Notes under the pieces: generated by a model | Seen by the model: only the letters and a program-made list of their open reading frames with translations | What the model was told of the DNA's origin: nothing | Database searches by the model: none | Translations under genes and position numbers: made by a program | Shown: positions 46,641 to 56,866 of the stretch, one piece after another | Numbering within the stretch: the first letter of the stretch is position 1 | Layout: each line of letters opens with the position of its first letter | Assembly (NCBI RefSeq): GCF_035222485.1 | Contig: NC_085925.1 | Span: 2,852,001 to 2,916,000, forward strand | Direction: 5' to 3' | Length of the DNA stretch: 64,000 bases | From: Podospora pseudoanserina | Taxonomy: Eukaryota; Ascomycota; Sordariomycetes; Sordariales; Podosporaceae

Positions 46641-47248
46641 TTTGGCTGTAAGTGGGGTTTGGTGGTGATGGTGTGAGGCGTGATAGGTATGTGAGGGCAA
46701 GTCCCGAGAGGACAGCAGAGCCCCCGATGTCGTGGGTGTAAGTGATGCGATGTGGACAGCTGCCAGAGGGCGAACGTCGCAGGATTGCCAAGTGAATGGC
46801 AGAATGTGTTAAATTCTTTTTAAAAAAAGGTCCAAGAGGAGCAAGCACCACAACAACCCGTTTCCGGACTTGTCGAACACCTATTTATATGTACACCCAA
46901 GGATACTCCCTTTTGCCAGTCGGCCACGATATCTTGGACCACACCAGCCAAGACAAGGGGGGAAAGAAGCCAAGGTAAGGCAGAAAGTTCAAAAAGCCGC
47001 CTGAACCGCCGTGTAAGTCAAGCGGAAACGGACCGATGGTGATGTGGTGATCATGAAAAATGTCTCGGGTGACTGGGTCGTTCCGCATGCGGGGAGGGGG
47101 GGATGGTCTGGAACAACCGGAGCAAAAGGAAAAAGGTATGTACGCAATTTAAGAGCAATACCGTAATCTTTATAAGAGGCAGCGAGGTCCTTTGGATTTA
47201 AAATGTCGCAATATCCCGATTAAGTGTTGCAGTGTAATACCGGACGTC

Positions 47249-47259
47249 GTGTGTGTGTG

Positions 47260-47292
<33 letters not shown>
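47249..47292. repeat. (GT)n microsatellite, interrupted
   Basis: GT units broken by one GG and one TATA interruption. Confidence 0.95.
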
Positions 47293-48767
47293 CAATAGGC
47301 TAAAAAGTTGGGGATAATATGGGCAACAAGCGGGTGGTGGTGATAAGGTAGTTTTGTCAATATCACCCGAGGAAGCCGTGGCTCAGCTTCCTGTTCATTG
47401 TTGGAACTGGTGGCATCATGTTGCTGGAGGAAGGTGGGTTTTGCTGTGGTTGGAAGGAGGTAACCAAAAAAAGGTTCCTGGGGCGGCGGGGACGAGTAAG
47501 GGGACGGCAGTCATGATCAAGAAAGAGAAAGACGTGAGACGCTAGCGTAGGGCCACCAGCCGGGCAGGGCCACGATGTCGGGTGTTGACCGACGGTGTTG
47601 CGTTAGATACCCTGCGGCGGAGAGGAAAGTGGAGGCGAGATGGTAGGCTCCCTTGCGTCGCTGTTGGCTGACCACCTACCTACCGTGAGACTGAGCCTGT
47701 GGTTGCCCTTGCCCTTGCCCATTCATCGTCTGCCGTCTGATCATGTTGGCACAGTTGGCAGGCAGCATACAGACATTGTGCTTCATGCGACAGTCAGCAG
47801 ACAGAACAGACAGAAACCTCACCATCACCATGAAGCAGCTGCCAAGAAGGCAGATCCAGCGCGCCGGTTTTCGTTGCCCTGCGAGTGGGATGCCTGGTTC
47901 TGGTGCCAACAGATCTTGTCAATCAATTGCCCATCAGGGACGAGGGGGGGCCGGCTAGGGCCGCTTATCCAAACTTGGCTTTTCTTAGCTTCACTGAGCC
48001 CTGCATGCATCCCCACCCGCGTCTGGACCACCTTCGCCGGCCCTGCTTCCTCGTGGCTGCGAGTGGCACCTGTCATTGGCTCTCGGTTACGAAATTCCAG
48101 AAGCTCTCTCATCATCCATTGTCCCCGGCGAGCACGACAGGCACGTTCCCCAAAGACGCGGGGGGCCGGACCCCCAATATGGGATATTATGCTTCGATAT
48201 TCGATAATTTATCCTGGGTAAACTGGGTGGCCGGTTCGTGAGGTACAACCTGTCACCGACGCGGGGAAACTGCCTTCTGTGAGCTGAGCTGGCCTCCTGC
48301 GATCACCAAATGGTGTCGTCGGCGGCGCACGACCTCGGCCCAGTCACACCGATGCACAAGTTCCCCGCGCTCATCATTGGAGGCTGGGCAGGCCTGTGGG
48401 GAAAGGTGGCCGAGTTCTCGCAGCTTGCCGGCAAGCTCTCATTCGCATTCGGGTAGTGATTTGCTCTCGAGAGCTGCATGTTCGAGCGAGTTGCTGATGT
48501 TGTGGTCCGTTTGCTCCGAAAGCAGGTGGTTGTTGCTGAGGTGAGCGATCAAATTTCCGTACCCAGAATGCCAAGCTTTGTGCCTGGACCAACACAACGT
48601 CAATCTTATCAAGCACGGACCACATGATGTAAAAAAAGATTCGAGACACAACATGCGAAAAAATTAAGCAATACTTGGACTATCACATCTTTATGTGTGT
48701 GTCTGCTTCCATAACAGCCCCCTTTGTACACGATCTCAATAGAAGCAACTGGGAGATTCGACAGACC

Positions 48768-48780
48768 AAAAAATGCAAAA
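48768..48780 (-). terminator. RNA polymerase III terminator of the tRNA gene
   Basis: On the minus strand two T runs (four and six T) follow the tRNA 3' end, the first beginning 8 nt downstream. Confidence 0.7.
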
Positions 48781-48787
48781 GAAAGGA

Positions 48788-48879
48788 CTCGGATACCGGG
48801 AGTCGAACCCGGGGCTGTTGAGAGAACAGGCACTTCTGAGAAGTGAGAGTCAACGATGTTACCGCTACACCATACCCGA
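48788..48879 (-). tRNA. tRNA-Glu (CTC) with 21-nt intron
   Basis: The minus strand folds as a full cloverleaf. Acceptor TCGGGTA pairs with TATCCGA with one G-T wobble, and the discriminator is G. The D arm is GTGT/ACAT with GG in the loop, the anticodon stem is GTTGA/TCAAC, and the T arm is CCGGG TTCGACT CCCGG. The anticodon CTC is at 48,847-48,845. A 21-nt intron (48,843-48,823) sits after position 37, the canonical site for nuclear tRNA introns. The B box GGTTCGACTCC is intact. Confidence 0.93.
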
Positions 48880-50634
48880 TGAGGATGGTTCCGATTGGAT
48901 TGATTGGTTGGATCATGTGACTTATGCCTTGAAGAAGAGAGAGAATTACTGGCGTGCCAATCAGGACATTGAAAACCATCACTATGGTTGGCCTGAAGTG
49001 GAAACCCATCAGCTCTCACCAGTTACACACACCGTCATTGTGCAGCGCAAACAAGAAACACAATGGGTGCATGTGAGTCCATAGTGACGTTTTACAAGCA
49101 AGAAAGCGCCTTGGAACGATAAGAAACCGCTCAAATGTCCCGAGTTCATCCAGCCCTAAGACAGACTAGCTAATGAGGTTTGTGGCGCAGTCAAGCTTGC
49201 TGTCAGGTCTTGGGTCTCAATGCTTACTCGTAGCCGCACATAAAATTGGGGCCTGCTTATACGACCTTCCGGAATGGAGACAAGCTTCAGGGTGACGGAC
49301 GCCGCAGCGGGCGAGTTATTAAAGGACAAAAGCGCCCTGCATTGACAACGTGTTGACCGCGTCCCTGGGATTTGGGTTTGGTGCTGCCAAGGGAATGAAG
49401 CATTGTGGAGTGATAAGATTCTTACCTTGCCCACTTTTCTGCCCATCCCGACTATCATTCGGCCAAGAGAACCTTGCAGGTAGTAAGGCATCCAACAGCG
49501 ATGGCCTGACCTCACTCTCCACCAAGCGTGGCTTTCATAGGTTCAACTTACGAGCTGATATCTGCCAATGTCACGATGAAGGCGTCCCAAGGAGCTTTGC
49601 AAAGCAAGTGGTTAACTATTGAGCGCTAAGAGTGGAAGAGGCATCACGAGTGAACACATCACAGTCAATCTCTCAGTCTGCCTTGGTTGATACACATCTC
49701 AAAAAATAAATCTTTGCCATGCTTCATACCAGCGAGTGTGCGGTGGAGTACCTGTTCCGGATAACAGCACCCGCTCACGAACTTTCGACGGGGTGGGAGG
49801 CCGCCCGTTCGCAGATGGGAGAGTTCTTGGATTCGCGATGCGTCTCCATACTACTGAGATTGAAAGAAATGGCATGCCACAGTTTATGCAACCTGCTTAT
49901 GTGCTGTAGTCTTCTGGAAGTCGGCGACGAATATGAACCTCACACAATCCCCAACGTAGTTAGCTCGTCCCGCCGCTTTAATCAGGCCTGCTCAGGACGG
50001 CTCAGGGTCGGCTCCCTTGTGCTCAGTCTACGCTCAGGTTTTGAACACATGGTCCTCTGAAACCGCAGGGCTCGTCAAGAACAACAAGTTGAGACACAAT
50101 ATTTCAGTAGAAGCCATAAATAGCCCCTGAGGAAAGAATCTGTTGGGCTCCACACGGCTTACGCAGGATCTAAGAACGAATATCTCTGCGACGGGGTTCT
50201 CCTCTACATAAGGGGCAGCCATTTCCGGCTTCTATCTACTTTCCTTTGCTGATTCACACCCATCATATAATCGCTTCTAACCTACACATTTTCCCTTCCA
50301 TATATTACTTACTATCCGCACGTTTACAAAGTATCTTCTTAATAGGGGAAGCGAAGAGTGTCGAGGAGCACTTCCGCCCTTAGGAACTACGGTGTGTTCG
50401 CCTATCTTGATATCTTCCTGCATAGTTAACATCTTATTGCCCCACAGCCGCTGGAAAGTTGACCTTGTTTCCCAACTCGTAGTAACTTTTGGTTCAGTAG
50501 GTGACAGAAATTTCATCTTTATATTTGTGAATGATGTTTTTGCGTCTGGACGTGGTCTTGGCCTTGGGCCAGAAAACAGGGTTCAGTAATCTTATTGGAC
50601 ATGGTTCGTCGGGAGGAAAATCCCACGCTACTCC
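48880..50634. other. gene-poor region after the tRNA
   Basis: I see no intact gene. Open frames at 49,156-49,515 (minus) and 50,277-50,516 (minus) have no recognisable domain. The second could belong to the decayed locus just to the right. Confidence 0.35.
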
Positions 50635-51138
50635 TTATATTGTTACCTCGACGTTGTTTTTTTTCAAGATGGATTCTTCATCTTCATTTTTCTGCTGGCC
50701 AGGTCGGCTGAGGCGATTTGAAATGTTCTCTATAAACACCGAATCGACTTCAATTCCTCGTTTGAGTCGGAATACCGTAGAATTTATTGGCCCATGTTGT
50801 ACAAGGACCCATTGGTTCCTAAAATTACCTTTTGTCCAGTCAAAAAGTTTAGCATTCTCATCAACATTTTTTTGAGCAGTCCGTGATAGCATCTCCAATT
50901 GTTGAGCTGAAGTCATGATGTCTGCCGGGTTTTCCCTATTCTCAACCCAGGACAGGAAGCTCTGATCAACCGCTCAGTATCTTGCTCAGAATCCGGCTCG
51001 GAATCCTGCTCAGCATCTTGCTTGACATCCTCCTCGGCATCCTTCTTAACACCCTTCTCGGCATTCGGAAAGCGGGGGCTTAGTTCCATGGAGCTTCTTT
51101 TTGGCAGGTTTGGTCACTTTGGTCTGTTTTCCTGTCAT
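50635..51138 (-). pseudogene. decayed small gene with acidic tetrad repeats, family unknown
   Basis: From the ATG at 51,138 the minus strand reads a basic start MTGKQTKVTKPAKKKLHGTK. Then, in another frame, it reads six D-x-E-x tetrads encoded by 12-bp units (51,040-50,970), and in a third frame a 93-aa segment beginning MTSAQQLEMLSRTAQKNV and ending at 50,635 (ILKKNNVEVTI). The frame changes at least twice, and no normal introns explain the changes. I do not recognise the family. It may be a decayed lineage-specific gene, or the last segment may be a small independent gene. Confidence 0.35.
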
Positions 51139-52987
51139 TTTGTGTGTATGTATGTGTTTGTGTGTGAGTGAGAAAGATGTAAACTAGAAGCCCTGAGAGA
51201 TGTTTTCCTTGTACTTATAGGTGTGCGGATGTAAGTTCTAGAAAGCGAAGCTATTTCTGGCTACAGTATGATCTACTCAACATCTAGCTCAGATAACGCG
51301 AATATCATCTAAGCGGCTTCAAGCGCTTATTGATATACGCTTTACGCCAAATACCGCTGTCATCTGTCTCATCTCAAAGACAAATCCCGCTACAAAGATG
51401 CAGAACTGTATCTTTAAACATATGTAGGTGGCAATGTAGTCTCCTCCCGGTACCTATCATTTGCCTAAGATATAGCTATTGAAAAGCATACCTATGTTCT
51501 GCTCTCCATTGCTGACATCAAATTCCTGATGTTTGTACCCAACGAAGATCCGAACGGCGTGTCTGGTAGAAGATACTTTATCACTTCAACTCAAGCTGGC
51601 CACAGGGTGACTCTAGCCGTCATACCGAGTACTTATCCACATGTTCACCCCTGCCGTCCACGGTGAGCTCGATTCCGTGCGGAGGTTTGATTCCTTAGTA
51701 TTGAGGTCGCTCAGGTGGCTGCATGGGCTGGTGAGGTCTTCCGCATACTGAGCGGACAATAACTACACCTGCGGGATTCGTCCTCGGCAGCCTTAAAAGC
51801 ATCCGGTGCTCAACGCCCAAATAGTAAATGGGAAAAACACAAAGACGGACATAACAAAGTTGACAAAAAGCAAAGGGCAAAAATCCTGTATTGTTAGACT
51901 TCATATCTGCTAGCCATCATCCACGATGGTACTTTTTTTTTTTTGTTGGTGTATACACAGGTACAAAAGGTATGAATAGCAAATTTTTCTTTTTCAGGAC
52001 CTTATTACTAGACTAAACTCTGGATCGCGCATTTAGGCTTGGGAATATTCAGGATAGGAACGTCCTGCGTAGCGCTGCTTCTACGATCTATCGCCTGAGG
52101 CTTATTGAAGGGCTGCTGCCCAGAACAGATGGCTCCTGGCTGAGAGGAGATGGCTTGGGGAAGTGGGTAACGCCGGGTTTGCCGTGCTTTGATGGGTGAC
52201 TACCTAACGGCGATGCTAACAGCGACGATATGACCGCGGTAGCGCCCAAGGACCTAATTACAGATCGAGATGCTAGGCAGACTCAGAAGGGAAACCATCT
52301 GCCAGCAGCCTCCCCGCGCTCGAGCTTTTCGAACTCCTCCACGTTATCGAGGCCGCGCGACACAGCGCGAGACATTTTCTCAAGCCACACCTTCTTCTAT
52401 TTATGGTTGAACCTTGGCGTTGGCTGCTTCAGCCAGTTCTTTCGCCTTCTCTAGCTTTGCCTCCACCGCGTCGTTTTGCAAGATAATCTGGTTGAGTTGC
52501 TGGGTGAAGATAGTTAGGTTGGCTCCGAGTTACAAAACAACGAAAAGAATTGGAAGGAGACATGTTGCGAAAAGTAAGAAGAACGGGAGGAACTTGCAAG
52601 TTGGAAAGAAGGAGAAAAACTACGCCGTCTCACGAATTAACGCAAAAGAATACGACTGTTTTTTTGTTATTAAGACTACGTGGCCGGAAAAATGCTGGAC
52701 TTAGGAGTGAACATGCAAAATATCAATCCTCAAACAACCACATTTATAGTGCATGCGTGTAAATAAATTTACATAAATCAAACCTTGGTACACAAAAGTA
52801 TTTACATTATAATATCTGTAATAATAGAGATTATACGCGCTTAGTTGTTGATGGATTTGTACTTTTGTATGCAAAATGCTGGATTTTTAACCCCTATTGC
52901 AATATCTGAATCTAGACATGGACAATTTCCATTTCCGTTCTTGGACCTGAGCACTCGCCGCTTCAACCTGAGCAGAAGTGAAGAATC
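51139..52987. other. gene-poor region
   Basis: No intact gene. Short words such as AGCTATTTCTGG and GCCATAAATAG occur here and elsewhere between 50 and 61 kb and suggest degraded dispersed repeats. Confidence 0.3.
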
Positions 52988-53150
52988 CCTGAGTAGGGAT
53001 GAGTAAAACCCTGAGTAGGGTGAGCAAGGCCTTAGCAGGGTGAGTAAAGCCATGAGCAGGGTGAGTAAAGCCATGAGCAGGGTGAGCAAACTCTGAGCAC
53101 GGTGAGCAAACCTTGAGCATGGTGAGCAAAGCCCTGAGCACGGTGAGCAA
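52988..53150. repeat. minisatellite, eight 20-22 bp units
   Basis: Units of the form CC-TGAGCAGGGTGAGTAAAG repeat about eight times with drift (GAGTAGGG, GAGCAGGG, GAGCACGG, GAGCATGG variants). The minus strand reads as Leu-rich text because of the repeat, not as a protein. It is not a CRISPR: there are no unique spacers. Confidence 0.9.
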
Positions 53151-54067
53151 TAGTTGAATCCACCTGAGACCAGGCTATACTAGAGGTAGACTATGGCAGA
53201 GCTATTTCTGGAGCGTACACCTATTCCACGGTAATTATTGTTAGCGCTGCAGGAAGGCTTTTGGTGGAAGTTACTAGAAAATAACCCTGGCTGCATTAAC
53301 AACTATTCCGCTTAGGGTAGGTATAAAAGTTATGACAGAGAACCAATGTCTGTGTTAGAGTCAGAACAGCTCATGCAGCGTAGCATCCACGCCAGGAACA
53401 GTTTCTGCGTTAGTCCAAATCAGACAAGTCGTTTCCCTCCAAATATCGTTCCTGTATCCGGGATCACCGAAAACTTGGATTGTTCTTAACTTGATCGAGT
53501 ACTGCATGGAAGCTCATATTTTCACGCTAGTCATACATACCTGCCTAACGGAGCCGCTAACTAACATATCGAATGCTCCCTTTCTGGTGGATCTGTTTGG
53601 CTCCAAGAGCCATTTCTGGAGTGCAGCTATTCGGTTTGACAGGTATTATGACGAGGATCTGCTGCCTTTGTAGAGTTAGAAACAGCTTTTATATACAAAT
53701 CATTTAGCCTAAGGCAGCGTTAGGATTATGATATGAAATCCCAGCCTCTGCAAAAGCACAGAAACGGCTTGTTTCATTTTGCCTGTGTAGGCAGCGATGG
53801 TCTGCCTTTCCCGGAGTCAGAAACAGCTTCTACGTTTGACTTAGGCAACAAGGCATGGGGAATCGCTGCCTCTATCGAAGCCATAAATAGCTTCTAATGG
53901 CAATACACAACAAGTCTGCAGGCGATTGTGAATGCAACCACGCTTCCGGATTCTTAAGACGATGTCCCTCGTTGATTCTCTTCTTCTTTTGAATCATCAT
54001 CCGTTGCAACATGAGGGTGTCAAGGAGTGTGACGAACCCTTGATCAGAACCTCTGAGAGGGATAATG
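53151..54067. other. gene-poor region with degenerate repeats
   Basis: No intact gene. Related words (AGAGTCAGAA-CAGC, AGCCATTTCTGGAGTG, GAAGCCATAAATAGC) recur at irregular spacing. Near 54,015-54,060 a short stretch matches the 3' end of the neighbouring LTRs in inverted orientation. Confidence 0.3.
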
Positions 54068-54425
54068 TCACGACCTGACACTGGGAATGGAGCGCAGGAA
54101 GCCTCGTCCAATCATTGAGAGTCAGGAACCAACCAGTAAGAGATTGATCGTGGACCTGGAGGAATGATCAATAATCAGGATCACTGATCATTAAGAATGA
54201 TCCATGATCAGGGCTTGGCATGGTCTATATATACGGAGGAACTAGATAGCTCATAGATAGTTCCGCAATATGCAATACAAATACTGTACAAGTGTTAATC
54301 AGGCATTGTGATTACATTGAGACAAGTCTATTATTGTGCACCTTTTGGCTGCGCCGAACCACCCATCTAGAAGCTATTTTCAGCTGTGTATCCCTTTCAG
54401 AGGTTCTCGATAGCAGTTCGTCACA
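54068..54425 (+). mobile_element. LTR of an LTR retrotransposon (fossil, solo)
   Basis: A 358-bp block starting TGTCACGACC and ending GTTCGTCACA, with a TATATATAC promoter-like site in the middle. It shares long stretches with the inverted block at 54,659-55,049. No internal coding region for capsid, protease or reverse transcriptase is seen nearby, so it is a solo or truncated remnant. Superfamily is not decided; divergence from its partner suggests it is not recent. Confidence 0.65.
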
Positions 54426-54658
54426 GTTGATATCACACGTAACCACCAACAGGCCTTGGCCACGACCAACAGCACAGTAAACTGTAAGTCCTGGACCAGT
54501 CATTGGGAAGTAAAGCGAGCAAATAAGCCACAGGCAACATGGGCAGACGTATTATTGGTTCAACCTCTCGGCGGTCTGGATAGGCAGAAAAGGGAATCGT
54601 GCTAGATGCGGTTCTTTCGAGCTTGGCGCTTTCCTTTCTCTTGGTGGACTTCTTCCAT
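54426..54658. other. spacer between the two inverted LTRs
   Basis: 233 bp with no recognisable coding content. It may include a leftover of the internal region of the element. Confidence 0.3.
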
Positions 54659-55049
54659 TGGACGAACCCCTGTACAGAACCTCTGAAAGGGATACTCGGT
54701 CGAAGGCTACTTCTGACAATTAGTTCGGTGCAGTTAAACAGTGCATAATAAGATATCTCAATATAAACACAAGGATACCGTGAATACAAGCTGTGATTGC
54801 ATACTGCGGAACTATCTACAAGCTATCTAGTTCCTCCGTATATATGGACCTTAGTCTTCCCGGATCATTGCCAAGCCTCCATAATCCTATATCCAGATCG
54901 CTGGATCATTGCAATAATCCCATAATCCATTTCCTGGATCGTTGGATTATCTCTATAATCTAATGATCCATTCCTCATTAGTCCGTTGTTTTGATCCCTC
55001 TGATTAGTCACTCACCGTCCCGAGCCCCGCAGAACTGTGGCTTGTGACA
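54659..55049 (-). mobile_element. second LTR, opposite orientation (fossil)
   Basis: Read on the minus strand it starts TGTCACAAGCC, has the same ATATATACGGAGGAACTAGA core as the first LTR, and ends near GGGGTTCGTCCA. About 390 bp. Same family as the block at 54,068-54,425 but clearly diverged and in inverse orientation, so the two are not the ends of one intact element. Confidence 0.6.
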
Positions 55050-55107
55050 TTACCTCGCTAGTCAAGAAGCAGCGCCATCAACTGGTACCCGGGCTAGAAT
55101 ATCTAGT

Positions 55108-56215
55108 CTAGGCGGAAGCCTGCGGCTCAGCACCAGATATAGTGCGGTTGGGCGCCGTGCGTCTGCGCCGTCCTCTGAGAAGCAACGGCAGGTCCTTGAC
55201 GAGATGGAATAGCGCGTCTAGGACCACCAAGCCGAACGCGCACAAAGGACCTAAGATAGCGAAGACGGTAAAGCCGTACGAAACCTGCTGGAAGGCGGCA
55301 TTTTCCTTAAGCCGTTCCGTGGCGAGGCCGACCTGCATCGCGGTCAGCACCAGGGCGATGAAGACGGTGGCAGTAGTTATCCAGGTGAGGTTATCGCGGA
55401 AGAAGCTACTGTAGTTGTGCCGACCGCGGAGGTAGGGGTTGAACAGTGGGAGGCTGGTTAAGCGGTGGATGATATTGATACGGGAGAGACGGAGCTCGGC
55501 ACGCAGGAAGCGAGGGTGGACAACATCTAGTTCGCGCTCATACATTTGGAGGAGCTCTCTGGCCAGGATCTTCCAATCTGCCCATTCTAGTGGCTTGTCG
55601 TCTTCCCTGTAAGGCAAGAGGTGCTTTTCGTTGGCGATATAGAAGTCGCTCTCCGACGATACGAGACAGACGTACGTGTAGAGAAAGCCGAGGGCGACTC
55701 TCCGTGGGATTCCCCGGCACGTATTCGCCGGAGGGTCGTGGCAGGCGCAGGCATCCGGGCATTGTAGGTTGGTGCTGCAAAAAGCTGGATCGAGGAGAAA
55801 GCGTGGGACGGGCTTAATCAAGAGCTTCCCCTTGTTATCCCAGAGGAGGTGCAGGTCCATCCGGTCGGTGATAGTAATCTCCCGACCTATAGCGACATGA
55901 GAGTGCAGCGGCATGGGGGGACGCTTTGCGCCGGCAAACCATAGGTGTTGCATCATATCAGCTAGGTCTCCGAGAGAAAGCTCCCTCCGTAAGAAGGCCG
56001 ATATGTCCTTCGCCGGGTTACCGACCGCCCGCCTTCCGGCGGCCTCGTGGTAGTGGTAGGTAGCCGGTAATATATCCGTAGCGGGCTTCTCTTTCTCCTT
56101 CTTCCCGAGCACCTCAGATTCGAGCTATATACGCATATCGTCAGAGGGTATAAACGCTTGAAGGCCAGTAGGGCTGCTAACGCACCGGCCAGAGCAAGTA
56201 GTCTGGTGGAACCAT
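55108..56215 (-). CDS. DUF6601-like membrane protein, divergent from the NLR gene
   Basis: Exon 1 (56,215-56,186, MVPPDYLLWP) joins exon 2 (56,124-55,108) across a 61-bp intron with GTGCGT donor, CTGAC branch and ATAG acceptor; 348 aa. The text AFLRRELSLGDLADMMQHLW, HVAIGREITITDRMDLHLLW, VPRFLLDPAFCS and LRLSRINIIHRL, followed by two C-terminal helices (ITTATVFIALVLTAMQVGLA; VFAILGPLCAFGLVVLDALF), matches my memory of the fungal DUF6601 family. A basic RGRRRRTAPNR tail follows. Biochemical role unknown; the family is often mislabelled as subtilisin-like, but I see no protease motif. A Cys cluster CPDACACHDPPANTC sits in the middle. It is divergent from the NLR with 651 bp between the start codons. 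Confidence 0.78.
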
Positions 56216-56866
56216 GTGGGATGCGGGCGGGAGCGACGGGAGCTAGCTAGTCGTCGGGTCGGACGGGTCGGCGCGTCTGTCTGCCTTTAGCAGCCGGACT
56301 CACGGAGGGTACTGCGCGCACGCTGTTAGCTAAACTCGCCGGCCATAACTCCAGGGGAAGCTCAGCTCTATTACTATATCGTGCCTCCACAGTTTCCACG
56401 TCTCACGCGTTATCTTGACACAATTGGGAGCTTCTCGAGACGCGCGTTCATCACTTGTAAAGGCGATAGACGGTGTTTGATGGTCTGCCGTTTGGTTGGG
56501 CTCTGAGCAGATATCCAATTGCGTCGCGACTACTTTGGGCGAGACAGCGTTGGCCGCAACCGCCATTGGCGTCTGGCCCCGCGGATCGAAATGATTGGAC
56601 GTGGACGCTCCCTGGGTTTCGAACGTGCTACCCAATGCGGGTTGAGCGAGAATCGCCAACAGTTCAGCTTCTAACACCAGGCATTTGGACTTTGTCCCCC
56701 AGAAGCGATCGGTATTAAACGCTCTTGACTTACTCCACCATACACACCGGCAAAGGAGAACCTCCGCTTGGGAGCAGTCCTGCCAACATTCACCGAAGCA
56801 CAGCATCCGCGGCGCGGGGTCTTGTCCGTACAGGCCCCTCAGCCTGCCTCTGCCTCTGCCTCGACA
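56216..56866. promoter_or_regulatory. divergent promoter region, DUF6601 / NLR
   Basis: 651 bp between divergent start codons. I see no strong TATA box. Open frames inside it have no domain. Confidence 0.45.

Larger units (their letters stand above)
46641..48787. other. 2.1-kb intergenic region
   Basis: Promoter of the esterase gene, a GT microsatellite at 47,249-47,292, and otherwise no supported gene. Several open frames near 47,640-48,240 lack family features. Confidence 0.4.

Noticed and set aside
47640-48241. 193-codon plus-strand frame and its overlaps
   Set aside because: Composition is Pro/Ser/Arg-biased without any domain; overlapping frames on both strands are equally open.
52841-53150. 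Leu-rich minus-strand frames (TLLMALLTLL pattern)
   Set aside because: Produced by the 20-21 bp minisatellite, not by a gene.
53872-54111. 79-codon minus-strand frame next to the LTRs
   Set aside because: It overlaps LTR sequence and has no recognisable domain, so it is treated as part of the fossil element region.
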